Counted from the stretch's first letter, positions 47,277 through 56,951 are shown. The stretch: DNA of 64,000 bases from Robiginitomaculum sp. (GCA_015485155.1 WFUF01000025.1:124001-188000); one strand, 5' to 3'. Program-made: numbers and translations. The notes: generated by a model not told the origin, from the letters alone.

Positions 47277-47366
47277 ATATTATCCTGTTGTTTTGGCCTG
47301 TGAGTTTAGCTTATTGTCTAATAAAATCATACAAAAGCAAAATTCTGACAAACTTGTAACAAAAAT

Positions 47367-47395
47367 CCGCAAAAAGCTTGCGGTTTTAATTTTTC
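47367..47395 (+). promoter_or_regulatory. terminator-like hairpin overlapping the dnaK promoter
   Basis: CCGCAA (47367-47372) and TTGCGG (47378-47383) form a 6-bp stem with a 5-base loop, followed by TTTTAATTTTTC. It looks like an intrinsic terminator for plus-strand transcription, yet its right arm is the -35 of the predicted dnaK heat-shock promoter. It could insulate dnaK from read-through out of the upstream plus-strand genes. Confidence 0.5.
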
Positions 47396-47405
47396 TTCCC
47401 ATATG
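47377..47405 (+). promoter_or_regulatory. candidate sigma32 (RpoH) promoter of dnaK
   Basis: CTTGCGG (47377-47383), a 14-base spacer, then CCCATATG (47398-47405), a good heat-shock sigma match with the same spacing as the hrcA candidate. It lies about 110 bases before the dnaK ATG, leaving a long leader. Confidence 0.65.
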
Positions 47406-47514
47406 CGCTTGGAAACGTCTGTTTGTGCAGACACCCTTGTAAAAATGGAGATTGACACCAAATGGTGCCGAAATCGGGCCTAACCGTTAATCTGCCAAAA
47501 TCCAGGAGAATATT

Positions 47515-49431
47515 ATGGGAAAAGTTATAGGTATTGATCTGGGAACCACCAATTCCTGTGTCGCTGTTATGGATGGTCGTGAGCCAAAAGTTCTTGAAAA
47601 CGCTGAGGGTGCACGCACCACTCCCTCTGTGGTGGCCTTTACAGAGGATGGAGAGCGCCTCATCGGGCAAACCGCCCGGCGGCAGGCGGTAACCAATCCT
47701 GAGCAGACCTTTTTTGCTATCAAGCGCCTGATAGGTCGCAATATGGATGACCCGATGGTTAAAAAAGATATCGACATGGTGCCGTATCAGATCGTCAAAG
47801 ACAAAAGCGGTGCCGCATGGGTAAAGGGTCGCGATAAAAATTATTCCCCTTCAGAAATTTCCGCATTTCTTTTGCAAAAAATGAAAGAAACCGCCGAGGC
47901 TTATCTGGGTCAGAGTGTGGACCAGGCAGTAATTACAGTGCCTGCATATTTTAATGATGCCCAGCGTCAGGCCACCAAGGATGCCGGTAAAATTGCCGGC
48001 TTGGAAGTGCTGCGGATCATTAACGAGCCAACTGCAGCAGCTTTGGCTTATGGCTTTGACAAGGAAGACGGAAAAACCATTGCTGTTTACGATTTAGGCG
48101 GGGGTACTTTTGATGTCTCAATTCTTGAAATTGGCGACGGTGTATTTGAGGTAAAGGCAACCAATGGCGATACGTTCCTTGGTGGTGAAGACTTTGACGT
48201 GCGCATTGTTGATTATCTGGCCGATGAGTTCAAAAAGGAGAACGGGGTTGATCTTCGCAAGGACAAGCTGGCCGTGCAACGCTTGCGCGAAGAAGCTGAG
48301 AAAGCCAAAAAAGAGCTATCAACCGCCAAACAGTATGAGGTAAATCTGCCCTTTATTACTGCAGATGCCTCGGGGCCAAAACACCTGACAATGAAACTGT
48401 CCCGTGCCAAACTTGAAAGTCTGGTTGATGATCTGATCAAGCGTACCATTGAGCCATGTAAAAAAGCGCTAAAAGACGCAGGGTTAAAGGCAAGTGATGT
48501 TGATGAAGTAGTGCTGGTTGGCGGCATGACCCGGATGCCAAAGGTACAAGAAGCGGTTTCTTCTTTCTTTGGACGGGAACCTCACAAGGGTGTAAATCCT
48601 GATGAAGTTGTTGCCATGGGCGCTGCAATTCAGGCAGGTGTTTTGCAAGGTGACGTAAAAGATGTGTTACTTCTCGACGTTACACCGCTTAGCCTCGGGA
48701 TTGAGACTTTGGGCGGAGTGTTTACCCGTTTGATTGATCGTAACACCACTATTCCAACTAAAAAGGCGCAAACCTTTTCGACCGCCGAAGACAATCAAAG
48801 TGCAGTTACCATTCGGGTGTTCCAGGGTGAGCGGGAAATGGCGGCGGACAACAAGGTTCTGGGCCAGTTTGATCTGGTTGGCATACCGCCGGCACCAAGA
48901 GGTGTCCCGCAAATTGAAGTCAGCTTTGATATTGATGCCAATGGCATAGTTTCAGTGGGCGCAAAAGACCAGGCGACCGGCAAAGAGCAAACCATCCGCA
49001 TTCAGGCCTCTGGCGGTCTTAGCGATGAGGATATTGAAAAAATGGTCAAAGAGGCCGAGACTCACGCCGAAGAAGATAAGGCGCGCCGTGAATCTGTAGA
49101 GGCCAAAAACCAGGCTGAAGCCCTTGTCCATCAAACCGAGAAACAGATGGAAGAATTCGGTGATAAGGTTGATGCTGCTGATAAAACTGCCATCGAGGCT
49201 GCCTTGGAAGACCTTAAATCCGAGCTTGAAGGTGATGATGCTGCGGCTATTTCGGCAAAATCGCAAACCCTGGCACAAGCTGCCATGAAGCTGGGCGAAG
49301 CCATGTATGCGCAAAGCAAGGCCGAGACAGAAAGCATGGATGAGGCCGGGCCTGCTGGTGATGAGGACGTTGTTGACGCTGAATTTGAAGAAGTGGACGA
49401 CAACGAAAGCGACAGCAAGCAAAACGCCTGA
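47515..49431 (+). CDS. dnaK: molecular chaperone DnaK (Hsp70)
   Basis: ATP-dependent chaperone. The ATPase domain opens [20 protein letters not shown] and has [32 protein letters not shown] and [13 protein letters not shown]. The substrate-binding domain starts after the linker [19 protein letters not shown]. The acidic C-terminal tail is present ([11 protein letters not shown]). Length is 638 residues. RBS AGGAG lies before the ATG. Here dnaK is separated from grpE by two peptidase genes and alkB. Confidence 0.99.
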   Translation: MGKVIGIDLGTTNSCVAVMDGREPKVLENAEGARTTPSVVAFTEDGERLIGQTARRQAVTNPEQTFFAIKRLIGRNMDDPMVKKDIDMVPYQIVKDKSGAAWVKGRDKNYSPSEISAFLLQKMKETAEAYLGQSVDQAVITVPAYFNDAQRQATKDAGKIAGLEVLRIINEPTAAALAYGFDKEDGKTIAVYDLGGGTFDVSILEIGDGVFEVKATNGDTFLGGEDFDVRIVDYLADEFKKENGVDLRKDKLAVQRLREEAEKAKKELSTAKQYEVNLPFITADASGPKHLTMKLSRAKLESLVDDLIKRTIEPCKKALKDAGLKASDVDEVVLVGGMTRMPKVQEAVSSFFGREPHKGVNPDEVVAMGAAIQAGVLQGDVKDVLLLDVTPLSLGIETLGGVFTRLIDRNTTIPTKKAQTFSTAEDNQSAVTIRVFQGEREMAADNKVLGQFDLVGIPPAPRGVPQIEVSFDIDANGIVSVGAKDQATGKEQTIRIQASGGLSDEDIEKMVKEAETHAEEDKARRESVEAKNQAEALVHQTEKQMEEFGDKVDAADKTAIEAALEDLKSELEGDDAAAISAKSQTLAQAAMKLGEAMYAQSKAETESMDEAGPAGDEDVVDAEFEEVDDNESDSKQNA

Positions 49432-49448
49432 TTGATAATTAGGGAAAT

Positions 49449-49477
49449 GGGGGTTGGCCTGATAAGGGCTGACCCCC
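49449..49477 (+). promoter_or_regulatory. hairpin between dnaK and dnaJ
   Basis: GGGGGTTGG (from 49449) pairs with GCTGACCCCC (to 49477) with small mismatches, giving a GC-rich hairpin in the 67-base dnaK-dnaJ gap. No long T-tract follows. It may reduce read-through to dnaJ or protect the dnaK mRNA end, as hairpins in this gap do elsewhere. Confidence 0.5.
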
Positions 49478-49498
49478 TGCCTTTGCGGGAATATACAA

Positions 49499-50641
49499 AT
49501 GAGCGTCGAAAAAACCTGTTATTATGAAACTTTGGGCGTAAGTCGTTCGGCAGATGCAAAAGCCTTAAAATCGGCCTATCGTAAACTGGCGATGAAATAT
49601 CATCCGGATCGTAATCCTGATGATAAAAAGGCAGAGCAAAGTTTCAAGCTGGTCTCAGAGGCCTATGCTGTGCTCTCAGATGAACAAAAACGCGCGGCAT
49701 ATGACCGGTTTGGTCATGCCGGAGTCGACGGATCGCGAGCAGGCGGCGGCGGACACTCGGCTGATTTTTCAGATATTTTTGAGCAGGTATTCGGTGATGC
49801 ATTTGGTGATATGTTTGGTGGCGGCAGGAGATCTTCCTCTGGCCCAGCCCGTGGATCAGATCTACGCTACCCGCTGGAAATAGAACTCGAAGAAGCCTAT
49901 CTGGGTAAAGAGGTCAAGATCAAGGTTCCCACCACCAAAACATGCGAAGAATGTGAGGGCAATGGCGCTGAGCCGGGCACGGACATTGAAACCTGTTCAA
50001 CCTGTCATGGCCATGGCCGGGTTCGGGTGCAACAGGGCTTCTTTACCATGGAGCAACACTGCAGAGCCTGTGGTGGACAAGGAACAATGGTCAAGCATCC
50101 GTGCAAATCCTGTGATGGTGTTGGCACACAAGCCACCCGGCGGGAGTTGTCTGTAACCATACCATCAGGCGTTGAAGATGGTACCCGCATCCGTCTGTCA
50201 GGAGAAGGTGCAGCCGGAACCAGAGGCGGGCCGCCTGGAGACCTGTATATTTTTGTCTCGGTTCGAGCGCATGAACTGTTTGAGCGTGACGGGGCAAATC
50301 TTTATTGCCGGGCGCCAACCCCGATGGCGGTGGCAGCTTTAGGTGGTGATATTGAGATCCCCACCATTGATGGTGACAGAAAACGGGTAAATATCCCGGC
50401 CGGAGCCCAAACTGGTAAAAGATTGCGTTTGCGAGGACTTGGCATGAGCCGGCTTCGGTTGCCGGGGCGCGGCGATATGATTGTTGAGCTGTTTGTGGAA
50501 ACGCCGCGAAATCTTAATGCCCGGCAAAAAGAATTGCTTGAAGAATTTAGGGAGCACTGCTGCCCTAACAGCCACCCTGAGCACAGTAATTTTTTTGAAA
50601 AAGCCAAAAGTATCTGGGACAAGGTAAGAGGCGAGATTTAA
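49499..50641 (+). CDS. dnaJ: chaperone protein DnaJ (Hsp40)
   Basis: Co-chaperone that delivers substrates to DnaK and stimulates its ATPase. The J domain (1-70) has YYETLGVSRSADAKALKSAY and the HPD motif in KYHPDRNPDD. A Gly/Phe-rich linker follows. The zinc-binding region has four CxxCxGxG-type repeats (CEECEGNG, CSTCHGHG, CRACGGQG, CKSCDGVG). The C-terminal domains follow. Length is 380 residues. Confidence 0.98.
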   Translation: MSVEKTCYYETLGVSRSADAKALKSAYRKLAMKYHPDRNPDDKKAEQSFKLVSEAYAVLSDEQKRAAYDRFGHAGVDGSRAGGGGHSADFSDIFEQVFGDAFGDMFGGGRRSSSGPARGSDLRYPLEIELEEAYLGKEVKIKVPTTKTCEECEGNGAEPGTDIETCSTCHGHGRVRVQQGFFTMEQHCRACGGQGTMVKHPCKSCDGVGTQATRRELSVTIPSGVEDGTRIRLSGEGAAGTRGGPPGDLYIFVSVRAHELFERDGANLYCRAPTPMAVAALGGDIEIPTIDGDRKRVNIPAGAQTGKRLRLRGLGMSRLRLPGRGDMIVELFVETPRNLNARQKELLEEFREHCCPNSHPEHSNFFEKAKSIWDKVRGEI

Positions 50642-50684
50642 GTTTTAGATATCTTCATTGGTGACGCAGGGCAATTTTTCTTCT

Positions 50685-51128
50685 ATGGAAGTCTTTAGAA
50701 AAAGCCCAGAATCACAAAGAATGAATGATACCGAATATCCATTTGAGACCCTGGCTGTAAAAAGCGCATTTGCTGCTTTTCCTGAATATGAGCGCAATGC
50801 TTTGATGAGTATTCGAGAGCTGATTTTTACGACAGCCAAAAAAACCAAAGGCGTTGGAAGACTGTTTGAAACCTTAAAGTGGAATCAGCCTGCATACTTA
50901 ACGCCAGATACCATGGCCGGCTCAACAATCCGGCTTGGAGTGCCAAAAACCGGTGGCTTTGCAATTTATGCGTACTGCCAAACTACTATTATTTCAGACT
51001 TCAAAAGCATATTTCCAGATCAATTTGATTATGATGGTAATCGGGCCATACATTTTCGGTCAAAAAAAGCCCTGCCAATGGTACCATTGGAAATGTTGAT
51101 AAGAAGCGCACTTACCTATCATCTTTGA
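50685..51128 (+). CDS. DUF1801 domain protein
   Basis: Small protein of the DUF1801 (YdhG-like) family, function unknown. The family pattern is AFPEYERNALMSIRELIFTT, then GRLFETLKWNQPAYLT and the C-terminal KALPMVPLEMLIRSALTYH. The start is uncertain: a TTG at 50658 and ATGs at 50685 and 50721 are in frame, none with a good ribosome binding site. It is 43 bases after dnaJ on the same strand, and convergent with the large TPR gene. Confidence 0.78.
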   Translation: MEVFRKSPESQRMNDTEYPFETLAVKSAFAAFPEYERNALMSIRELIFTTAKKTKGVGRLFETLKWNQPAYLTPDTMAGSTIRLGVPKTGGFAIYAYCQTTIISDFKSIFPDQFDYDGNRAIHFRSKKALPMVPLEMLIRSALTYHL

Positions 51129-51244
51129 TCTTTAGCAATACGGATTAGAGCAAAACAGCACTTTCATCTGTTAATAAAGATGTGTGAGTGGAGCTTCGGT
51201 TATCGCCCGGCTGTCAATTTCGGCAAAATCCCGTGCTAGAAACA

Positions 51245-51372
51245 GTTAGGCTTGCCGTCGCGATAGGACATTAAAAGAGTCCTCAAGCAGCAAAGCGGTA
51301 GGACAATTAAAGAGACCTCAAGTAGCGAAGCGCTAGGAGATTAAAAGAGTTTCCCACTTTTGCTAAAAATGC
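51245..51372 (-). repeat. palindromic 3'-end element arm with three tandem 35-bp modules
   Basis: Three 35-base units lie at 51245-51279 (diverged), 51280-51314 and 51315-51349. Each has a core like CTCAAGTAGCGAAGCGCTAG followed by GA-ATTAAA-AGAG. They end in the arm TTCCCACTTTTGCTAAAAAT plus GC (51351-51372). That arm directly abuts the stop codon (51373-51375) of the minus-strand gene. The same module occurs once near 5.1 kb and in diverged form near 62.6 kb. A decayed opposite arm may lie near 51215-51235. Confidence 0.75.
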
Positions 51373-54300
51373 TTAGCTCTCGCTGATCTGATCTTCATTA
51401 TTTCCATAGTTTGATGCGGACTGGGTGCTATATCTGGAGGCAACACGTTTGCGATATTCATCCAGGTATGATCGCATAGTATCGGTTCCGCCAATGGTTC
51501 TGGCCAGATCCTTAACCTCGACCCCGTTAAGTGAAGTCTTGCTTGCGATCAGTGCAAAGGCTTCTGCCATGTTGGTTTTTTCCATGGCCGGGCGATATTT
51601 TTCTACCAAATCAGCAAAAATTTCTTTTTTATTGGCCAGTGCTGCAGCTAATACGCTGCGCAACACCAGAGCAGCTTCTTCTTCTGACAGCCGGTATGGA
51701 TCATGAATGTGTCGGGCAAGCAAACGGTTAAGCTGTCTGGATATTTTTGGCCAGTCTTTGCTTGCCCATAAAATATCCGCTCGCAAAAAGTCAGCTTCCC
51801 GGGTGCGGTCAGTTTCAATGAGGTCCATGGCATGTTCAGCCCGGCCCAGGGCAACCAGCGCCCGCGCTTCCAATAATCTGCGTTCCTGATTCAGTGCTCT
51901 TGGAAGCCGGGCCTGACGGGAGGACTGAATGGCTCGAATGGCTTTTTCCGGTTGTTTATCCATCAAGTAAACCAGAGCCAGGTCAGTGGCAATCTGGGCT
52001 TTTCCAAGGCCGTATAATTGTTGGTCTATTTGATATTGCAACAGGTTGGCAGCTTGTGGCAGTAGATCAAAGGCAATCAAGCGATCCGCCATTTTTCGTA
52101 CCATGCGCTCGCCATCATTGCCCAAAGGGGTAAATTCCTGAAACTGATAAAACAAAGCCAGCGCCTGAATCGGATCCATAGCGTCGGCGCCACCATTTAG
52201 GAACAGGTCCAAAAAAGTCTGGTTCAGATATTTAAGCAATCGGCGGGCAACAGGAGAGTCGGGGAAGCGGCGAATGGCCAGACTCATTGATTCCATAGCC
52301 CGGCGATAATCTCCAGCTTCGGAGTAAAACTCCCCCAAAGCTTGTACCACTTCTAATTCGACCTCATCACCACGCCAGCGAAAGCGCAGGTTTTCAAGAA
52401 TATCTGATGCCTGCAGCGGGGATATTTTTTTGGTCTTTGATTTGATCTGGGTTTGTTCAAAAATGGCCCTTACTGCCAAAGGTTCCAGCTTTGCTTCAAT
52501 GACATTTTCCAGAATATTCAGGGCTTTATCGGTATCGCCATTGCGATCATAAAGCTCTGCCCGCGCCAGATTTGCATCAAGCTGTGTTGGCAAGGATAAA
52601 TCTTCACCAAAAATTTCCCGCAATTGTTCTTCGGCTGTTCCCAAATCATTCAGGTTCATTGCGGCTCTGGCAAAGGCGGTGTGAAAGATAGCCTGCCATT
52701 CAGGGGTAAATAAATAAAGCGCCTCACGCCCCTGTTCAAAATTCTTCCGGGCTTCTGTCCATTGTTCTGTGCGCGTAGCCATTAATCCGCGCCAAAGGGC
52801 GGCGGAAGGATCCATATTTAAGGTTTGCGCAGCAAAATCAGCCCTTGCGTCTTTGATTCTGTTCATCTGCAGATTTGCCACACCGCGCAAGGTGCGAAAT
52901 CTTGAATCCTGAACCAGCATCGGATCAAGGGCCTGAGCAAGCTTTAATGCCCCCAAAGCCTCGGCACCAAGTTCATGGGCAATTAGAAACCGCGCTAGAA
53001 TCATTCTGGCTTCAGGATCAGTATCTTCAATAGCAACCCGGCGCAGCAGGGCGGTATAGGATTTATAAAAGGACTCATCGCCGCCAAGGTTCTTCCACGC
53101 CTCAAAATCCACAAACCCCGGAGAAGCAGTAACTGCAACACCAGCGACTGTAGAAAAATTACGCGAAGACTGGTTTGAGGAGATGGGGGTTGAGGAGGGG
53201 GTCAGGCTTAAGCCCCGTTCCGAGGAAATGGTAAACCTCTCGCCATCTAATTGCATATCAAGCCCATCGGCGACAATTTCAAATGCCATTCCTTGCGCCG
53301 AGGTTAAGGCGTTTACTTCGACAAATCTGCGCAAGGTGGAAATACCACGGGCCGGGCCAAGGCCGGTTACAACGGCAAATTGATCACCAACCTGCGGATC
53401 AGCAATCATCAGTAAGGCATTTGCATTTTTCAAGATGGCCGCCAATTGACCCGGAGCCGAGCCATCTGCTTCACGTCGCAGTTTTATCTCAGGGGTCGGA
53501 AACTCAAGCCTGTCATCAAGAATAAACTTCCATGAGGAGCCATCAGCATTGGGTCTGGCTTCGATCTGGGTTGATGCTGGCAATTGCATGCGAATCCCGG
53601 AATAATTCTTGCCATCAAAGAAAACACTTCCCGAAGCATGTCGATGCCCGCCGGAAATTAGCTCGGATAAATCCATCTTTGCCACAGCATCAAAGACAAT
53701 CCATAACTCGTCTCCCCTGCGAAAAGCTGCAGCGCCGATTGGGGCCTGCCAGTCAAATTGCAAATGCAGAGCAGAGCCTTTTGCTGTTACCTTTACCGGG
53801 ATTTTACCAGATGTAGGCACCGGGCTCTTATATTCAGTCGTGCTGCGTGATGAAGTCGTAATTATTGCTGGCTCGGCAGGTTTGGATTTTGTGTGTTCTT
53901 GTGGTGCTTGTTTTGCTTGGAACAGATCCAGAAATACATGGGTGCCTTCGCGGGAAAGACGGTGGTTAAATCCCGGTTCAATATCGACCATGATGATGGT
54001 TTTTTGTTTTCGTATTATGGATTTTATGGAAGAAAGCCCTTTGGGCCTAGCAGCATTTATTTCAGCAATTGCCGGAGATGCTGGCTTGTCAAAAATTAAA
54101 TCAAGACCGCCTTCTTTAGGCAAAACCCGGTATTCCACCATATCTGTCCAGTCAAAACTAAGCCGGGTATTGTCTCTTGATTGCGCATAGCGCACCAGCA
54201 GTGGAAGCGCCGGATTCGGGCGGGCCAGACGCTGTGCCGCTTCCATTTCTGCTCGCGCTCGCTGCTGATTTTGTTTTGCCTGCAGGGCTTTGCGTTTGGC

Positions 54301-54732
54301 AATGGCAGAAGTTACCTTTGGCGGGTTGGCTTTGCTGTTTGGCGTAATCAGATCAATGGCAAAAACATTATAGGAGCGCGAACTTGTAACTTCGGCAGGG
54401 GCGCGCAAGGCAATGCGCAAGGTTTGCCCATCCACGTCTTTTCGCACCAATGCAATAAGCGAGGCTAGGCCCTCACGAATCGGGGCCAGATCCGCAATAA
54501 AAGGACGATCAAAGTGAATAACCAGCACACCATTGGTGATTTTTGTAGTAATAATGGCTGGATTTTGTGCACTCTCTTCCGGCCATGTGGCCAGAATCCT
54601 GCCATATCCCGGGCCAGTTTCTGTTGAAAATTCAACAGTTTCCTGTGCATGGCTGGCTGAAGCTGCCAGCACAAGAAAAAGGCCCGCAAAAGCAGCCAAT
54701 CCGTGGCAAAAAAATTGTATCTGCTTCATCAT
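51373..54732 (-). CDS. large periplasmic protein with three AMIN-like repeats and TPR domain
   Basis: I do not recognise a named family. The 1119-residue protein has a signal peptide (about 1-29, ending SHAQ). Three related beta-rich segments follow at about 36-130, 188-271 and 316-407, each with an R/L-x-F-x-W start, a VIHFD/LIFDKP/IVFDAV strand and an F-x-DL ending. They recall AMIN-type domains. A charged Ala/Lys/Gln stretch (140-172) links the first two. From about 540 to 1090 the sequence is alpha-helical and TPR-like (DARADFAAQTLNMDPSAALW, RRAMESMSLAIRRFPDSPVA). It follows the TonB-receptor gene by 113 bases on the same strand. An envelope scaffold role is inferred. Confidence 0.75.
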   Translation of the reverse strand: MMKQIQFFCHGLAAFAGLFLVLAASASHAQETVEFSTETGPGYGRILATWPEESAQNPAIITTKITNGVLVIHFDRPFIADLAPIREGLASLIALVRKDVDGQTLRIALRAPAEVTSSRSYNVFAIDLITPNSKANPPKVTSAIAKRKALQAKQNQQRARAEMEAAQRLARPNPALPLLVRYAQSRDNTRLSFDWTDMVEYRVLPKEGGLDLIFDKPASPAIAEINAARPKGLSSIKSIIRKQKTIIMVDIEPGFNHRLSREGTHVFLDLFQAKQAPQEHTKSKPAEPAIITTSSRSTTEYKSPVPTSGKIPVKVTAKGSALHLQFDWQAPIGAAAFRRGDELWIVFDAVAKMDLSELISGGHRHASGSVFFDGKNYSGIRMQLPASTQIEARPNADGSSWKFILDDRLEFPTPEIKLRREADGSAPGQLAAILKNANALLMIADPQVGDQFAVVTGLGPARGISTLRRFVEVNALTSAQGMAFEIVADGLDMQLDGERFTISSERGLSLTPSSTPISSNQSSRNFSTVAGVAVTASPGFVDFEAWKNLGGDESFYKSYTALLRRVAIEDTDPEARMILARFLIAHELGAEALGALKLAQALDPMLVQDSRFRTLRGVANLQMNRIKDARADFAAQTLNMDPSAALWRGLMATRTEQWTEARKNFEQGREALYLFTPEWQAIFHTAFARAAMNLNDLGTAEEQLREIFGEDLSLPTQLDANLARAELYDRNGDTDKALNILENVIEAKLEPLAVRAIFEQTQIKSKTKKISPLQASDILENLRFRWRGDEVELEVVQALGEFYSEAGDYRRAMESMSLAIRRFPDSPVARRLLKYLNQTFLDLFLNGGADAMDPIQALALFYQFQEFTPLGNDGERMVRKMADRLIAFDLLPQAANLLQYQIDQQLYGLGKAQIATDLALVYLMDKQPEKAIRAIQSSRQARLPRALNQERRLLEARALVALGRAEHAMDLIETDRTREADFLRADILWASKDWPKISRQLNRLLARHIHDPYRLSEEEAALVLRSVLAAALANKKEIFADLVEKYRPAMEKTNMAEAFALIASKTSLNGVEVKDLARTIGGTDTMRSYLDEYRKRVASRYSTQSASNYGNNEDQISES

Positions 54733-54749
54733 TCTGGCCCAAAATGCAA

Positions 54750-54769
54750 GGCTCCGGTTCAGGGGAGCC
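54750..54769. promoter_or_regulatory. perfect 6-bp hairpin in the leader of the TPR gene
   Basis: GGCTCC (54750-54755) and GGAGCC (54764-54769) form a perfect inverted repeat with an 8-base loop, 18 bases before the start codon of the 1119-residue protein on the minus strand. No T-tract follows. It could occlude or present the ribosome binding site; function is unknown. Confidence 0.4.
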
Positions 54770-54845
54770 CACCTGTTATGGGCACTTTATGCAAACAGGG
54801 TTAAGCGAGAGTTAGAAAAAACGGCTGTTTCTGGCAAAACGAAAA

Positions 54846-56951
54846 TTAAAAAACACCCCGAAAAGTAAGGCGAACGGTGCGACCATTAACACGCCTGCGG
54901 AACTCGGTTGTGTCAATTACTCCCAAATCACGGGTTCCCAGATAATTCCTTCTAACCCGGCTATTGACTGCATTTAGTGCATTGCGCAAGGACAGGTTAA
55001 CAGTAACACCATTTATTTTGGTGGTTTCAATAAATGCATTTAAGTTTCCTGCCCCGCTATTGTTTACCCGATCGCTGAACAAGAATGCAGCGCGGGATGC
55101 TGAGTTGACAGAATAATCAAAACCCCAGGCAAGCTTCATATTGGTTAGCTCTTGTCTGAATTTAACATTGAAATAATCATCAACCCGAAATGATTGTTCC
55201 CGGGTCAGGCCGGTCAATGGGTCGGTAACTGCACTATCGCCAATACCGCCGCCGATTGTAAAAATACCGTCGCTAAGCCCTATCCTGTCGGTGGGAAGCC
55301 TTGCTTCTGTGGATATCTGCCAGCTTGTGCCATCACCAATATTGCCCGGAGCATCAAACAGATTGTTTATTGGAACCAGGTCCCGGATATCAGATATCCA
55401 GCTTCGATTGGCTCGCAGGATAAACACGCCCTTTTTACCAAGTTTGCGCTCAAAAACACCATTGATTGACCATGTGCTGTCCGGACGCAACTCCACATTT
55501 CCTATATTGGTTTGATCATCAATTACATCAACAGAGGTTGCAAAATCACGAAAGTTAAGCTGCCCTACAACCCTTTTTACTGAGAGCCGGATTTGATCTT
55601 GTTTATTGCGATCCCAGGTCAGGTTAAAGTTTGGTTTTAGAAACTGAAACAAGCGGGAATTGGCGGCATCTCCGCTTTGTCCGATTCTGGAGATTTCATA
55701 TTTGAATTCCGATTCAATAGTCAGGCCCGTGGTCGGTTTGGTAATCCATGAAAAAGCAGCTTCACCGCGCTTTTCATTGACCCTTGTATTGGCCACCGGA
55801 ATAACTATTGGTACAAAGCCCGATCCATTGTCGCGGGATAAGTCCAGCCGCGCATCCAGTGAATTATAAGCTCCTTCAACAGAAAGCTCAAAGCTGTTTT
55901 TTGGGGTTTTTGTCCAATTAAAAACCGAGCGTAAAATGCTTTCATTATTGGCTTCGCGGGATATTATCCTGGTTGCTCCCAAAAACCCGGCTTGATCATA
56001 GGTCTCAAACAAGTTGTTCATCAAGCGCTCATCTGAGCGTTGAAAGAAAATCAGCTTTGCAGAGCGGTCGCCGCCAATTTTATGCTCATAGTCACCACCG
56101 ATTTCAAACCCGCTGCCACTGTTATCAGAACTAGCAATATCAGAACGGTCTGGCTCAGGGCTTGCAGCCGGGATCAGGGAAATATCTTCTGTGCGGGCGC
56201 GCCGCCATGTCCAGCGCCATGTTTTGCCGGTAAAATTTGCTGTATCACCATTGGCAGACTTTCTGGCCATGGTGATGTGGGGCTGCCATTCTCGGAAATT
56301 GGTTTGGTTCTCAGCCAGTCTTTGTTCAAATAACAGATCGCTGGCATTGAAAAAGTCTTTGCTTTCCTGATTCCACCTTGAGCCGGCATTGCGTTGCAGG
56401 CCAATGGAAATATCAGTTTTCCACAGGGTAAAGGACTGAATAATTTCTCCAGAGGGAACGATTGTTCGCGGCCATTTGGATATGGTGAATTTCCACGAGG
56501 TCTGGTTGTCGGTTTTGCCTCCCTTTAGTGTGACATTTACCACCCGGTTTAATCCGCGCATGTCCAACCCGGCTACAGCGCCACTTACCAGTTCAATTTT
56601 TTCTACCCGCTCCACAGGAATGCGCTGCAAAATATCTGATAAGGAAGTTGTTTTGGTGTTAGGGCGCTCTCCATCAATCAGAACATTACCAGCAGTGCTG
56701 CCAAAACCCCGGGCCCTGCTTCCGTCCTGAATGGAAAACCCCGGAACCTGTCGTACCATATCAAGAGCGGTTACCGGGTTATAAATACTAAAGAAATCTG
56801 GCTGATAGGCGACAATATTTTCCTGTTCCGCGGCTTCTTGTGCCAGTGCAGTACTAGTATTTGCTGCCCAGACCATCGATCCGGCCAGAATCAGGATAAT
56901 ATATTTTTGTTTTGTATATGACATTAAGGCCCGCATATTTTTGAAGGGCAT
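54846..56951 (-). CDS. TonB-dependent outer membrane receptor
   Basis: Outer membrane active-transport receptor. A signal peptide precedes ALAQEA. The plug domain has PVTALDMVRQVPGFSIQDG, GNVLIDGERPNTKTTSL and IPVERVEKIELVSGAVAGLD. A beta-barrel of about 550 residues ends in a C-terminal Phe (LTFRGVF), the usual outer membrane signal. The start could be 56951 or an in-frame ATG at 56936 or 56924; no site has a strong RBS. The ligand is unknown: no siderophore, cobalamin or sugar genes are nearby, and no TonB/ExbBD is in the window. Confidence 0.88.
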   Translation of the reverse strand: MPFKNMRALMSYTKQKYIILILAGSMVWAANTSTALAQEAAEQENIVAYQPDFFSIYNPVTALDMVRQVPGFSIQDGSRARGFGSTAGNVLIDGERPNTKTTSLSDILQRIPVERVEKIELVSGAVAGLDMRGLNRVVNVTLKGGKTDNQTSWKFTISKWPRTIVPSGEIIQSFTLWKTDISIGLQRNAGSRWNQESKDFFNASDLLFEQRLAENQTNFREWQPHITMARKSANGDTANFTGKTWRWTWRRARTEDISLIPAASPEPDRSDIASSDNSGSGFEIGGDYEHKIGGDRSAKLIFFQRSDERLMNNLFETYDQAGFLGATRIISREANNESILRSVFNWTKTPKNSFELSVEGAYNSLDARLDLSRDNGSGFVPIVIPVANTRVNEKRGEAAFSWITKPTTGLTIESEFKYEISRIGQSGDAANSRLFQFLKPNFNLTWDRNKQDQIRLSVKRVVGQLNFRDFATSVDVIDDQTNIGNVELRPDSTWSINGVFERKLGKKGVFILRANRSWISDIRDLVPINNLFDAPGNIGDGTSWQISTEARLPTDRIGLSDGIFTIGGGIGDSAVTDPLTGLTREQSFRVDDYFNVKFRQELTNMKLAWGFDYSVNSASRAAFLFSDRVNNSGAGNLNAFIETTKINGVTVNLSLRNALNAVNSRVRRNYLGTRDLGVIDTTEFRRRVNGRTVRLTFRGVF

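Noticed and set aside
51245-51349. CRISPR-like array of three 35-bp units
   Set aside because: Units are directly adjacent with no unique spacers, so this is a tandem repeat.
53609-54190. 193-residue open frame on the plus strand opposite the TPR gene
   Set aside because: Antisense to a long gene with a clear signal peptide and repeats; cysteine-rich shadow composition.
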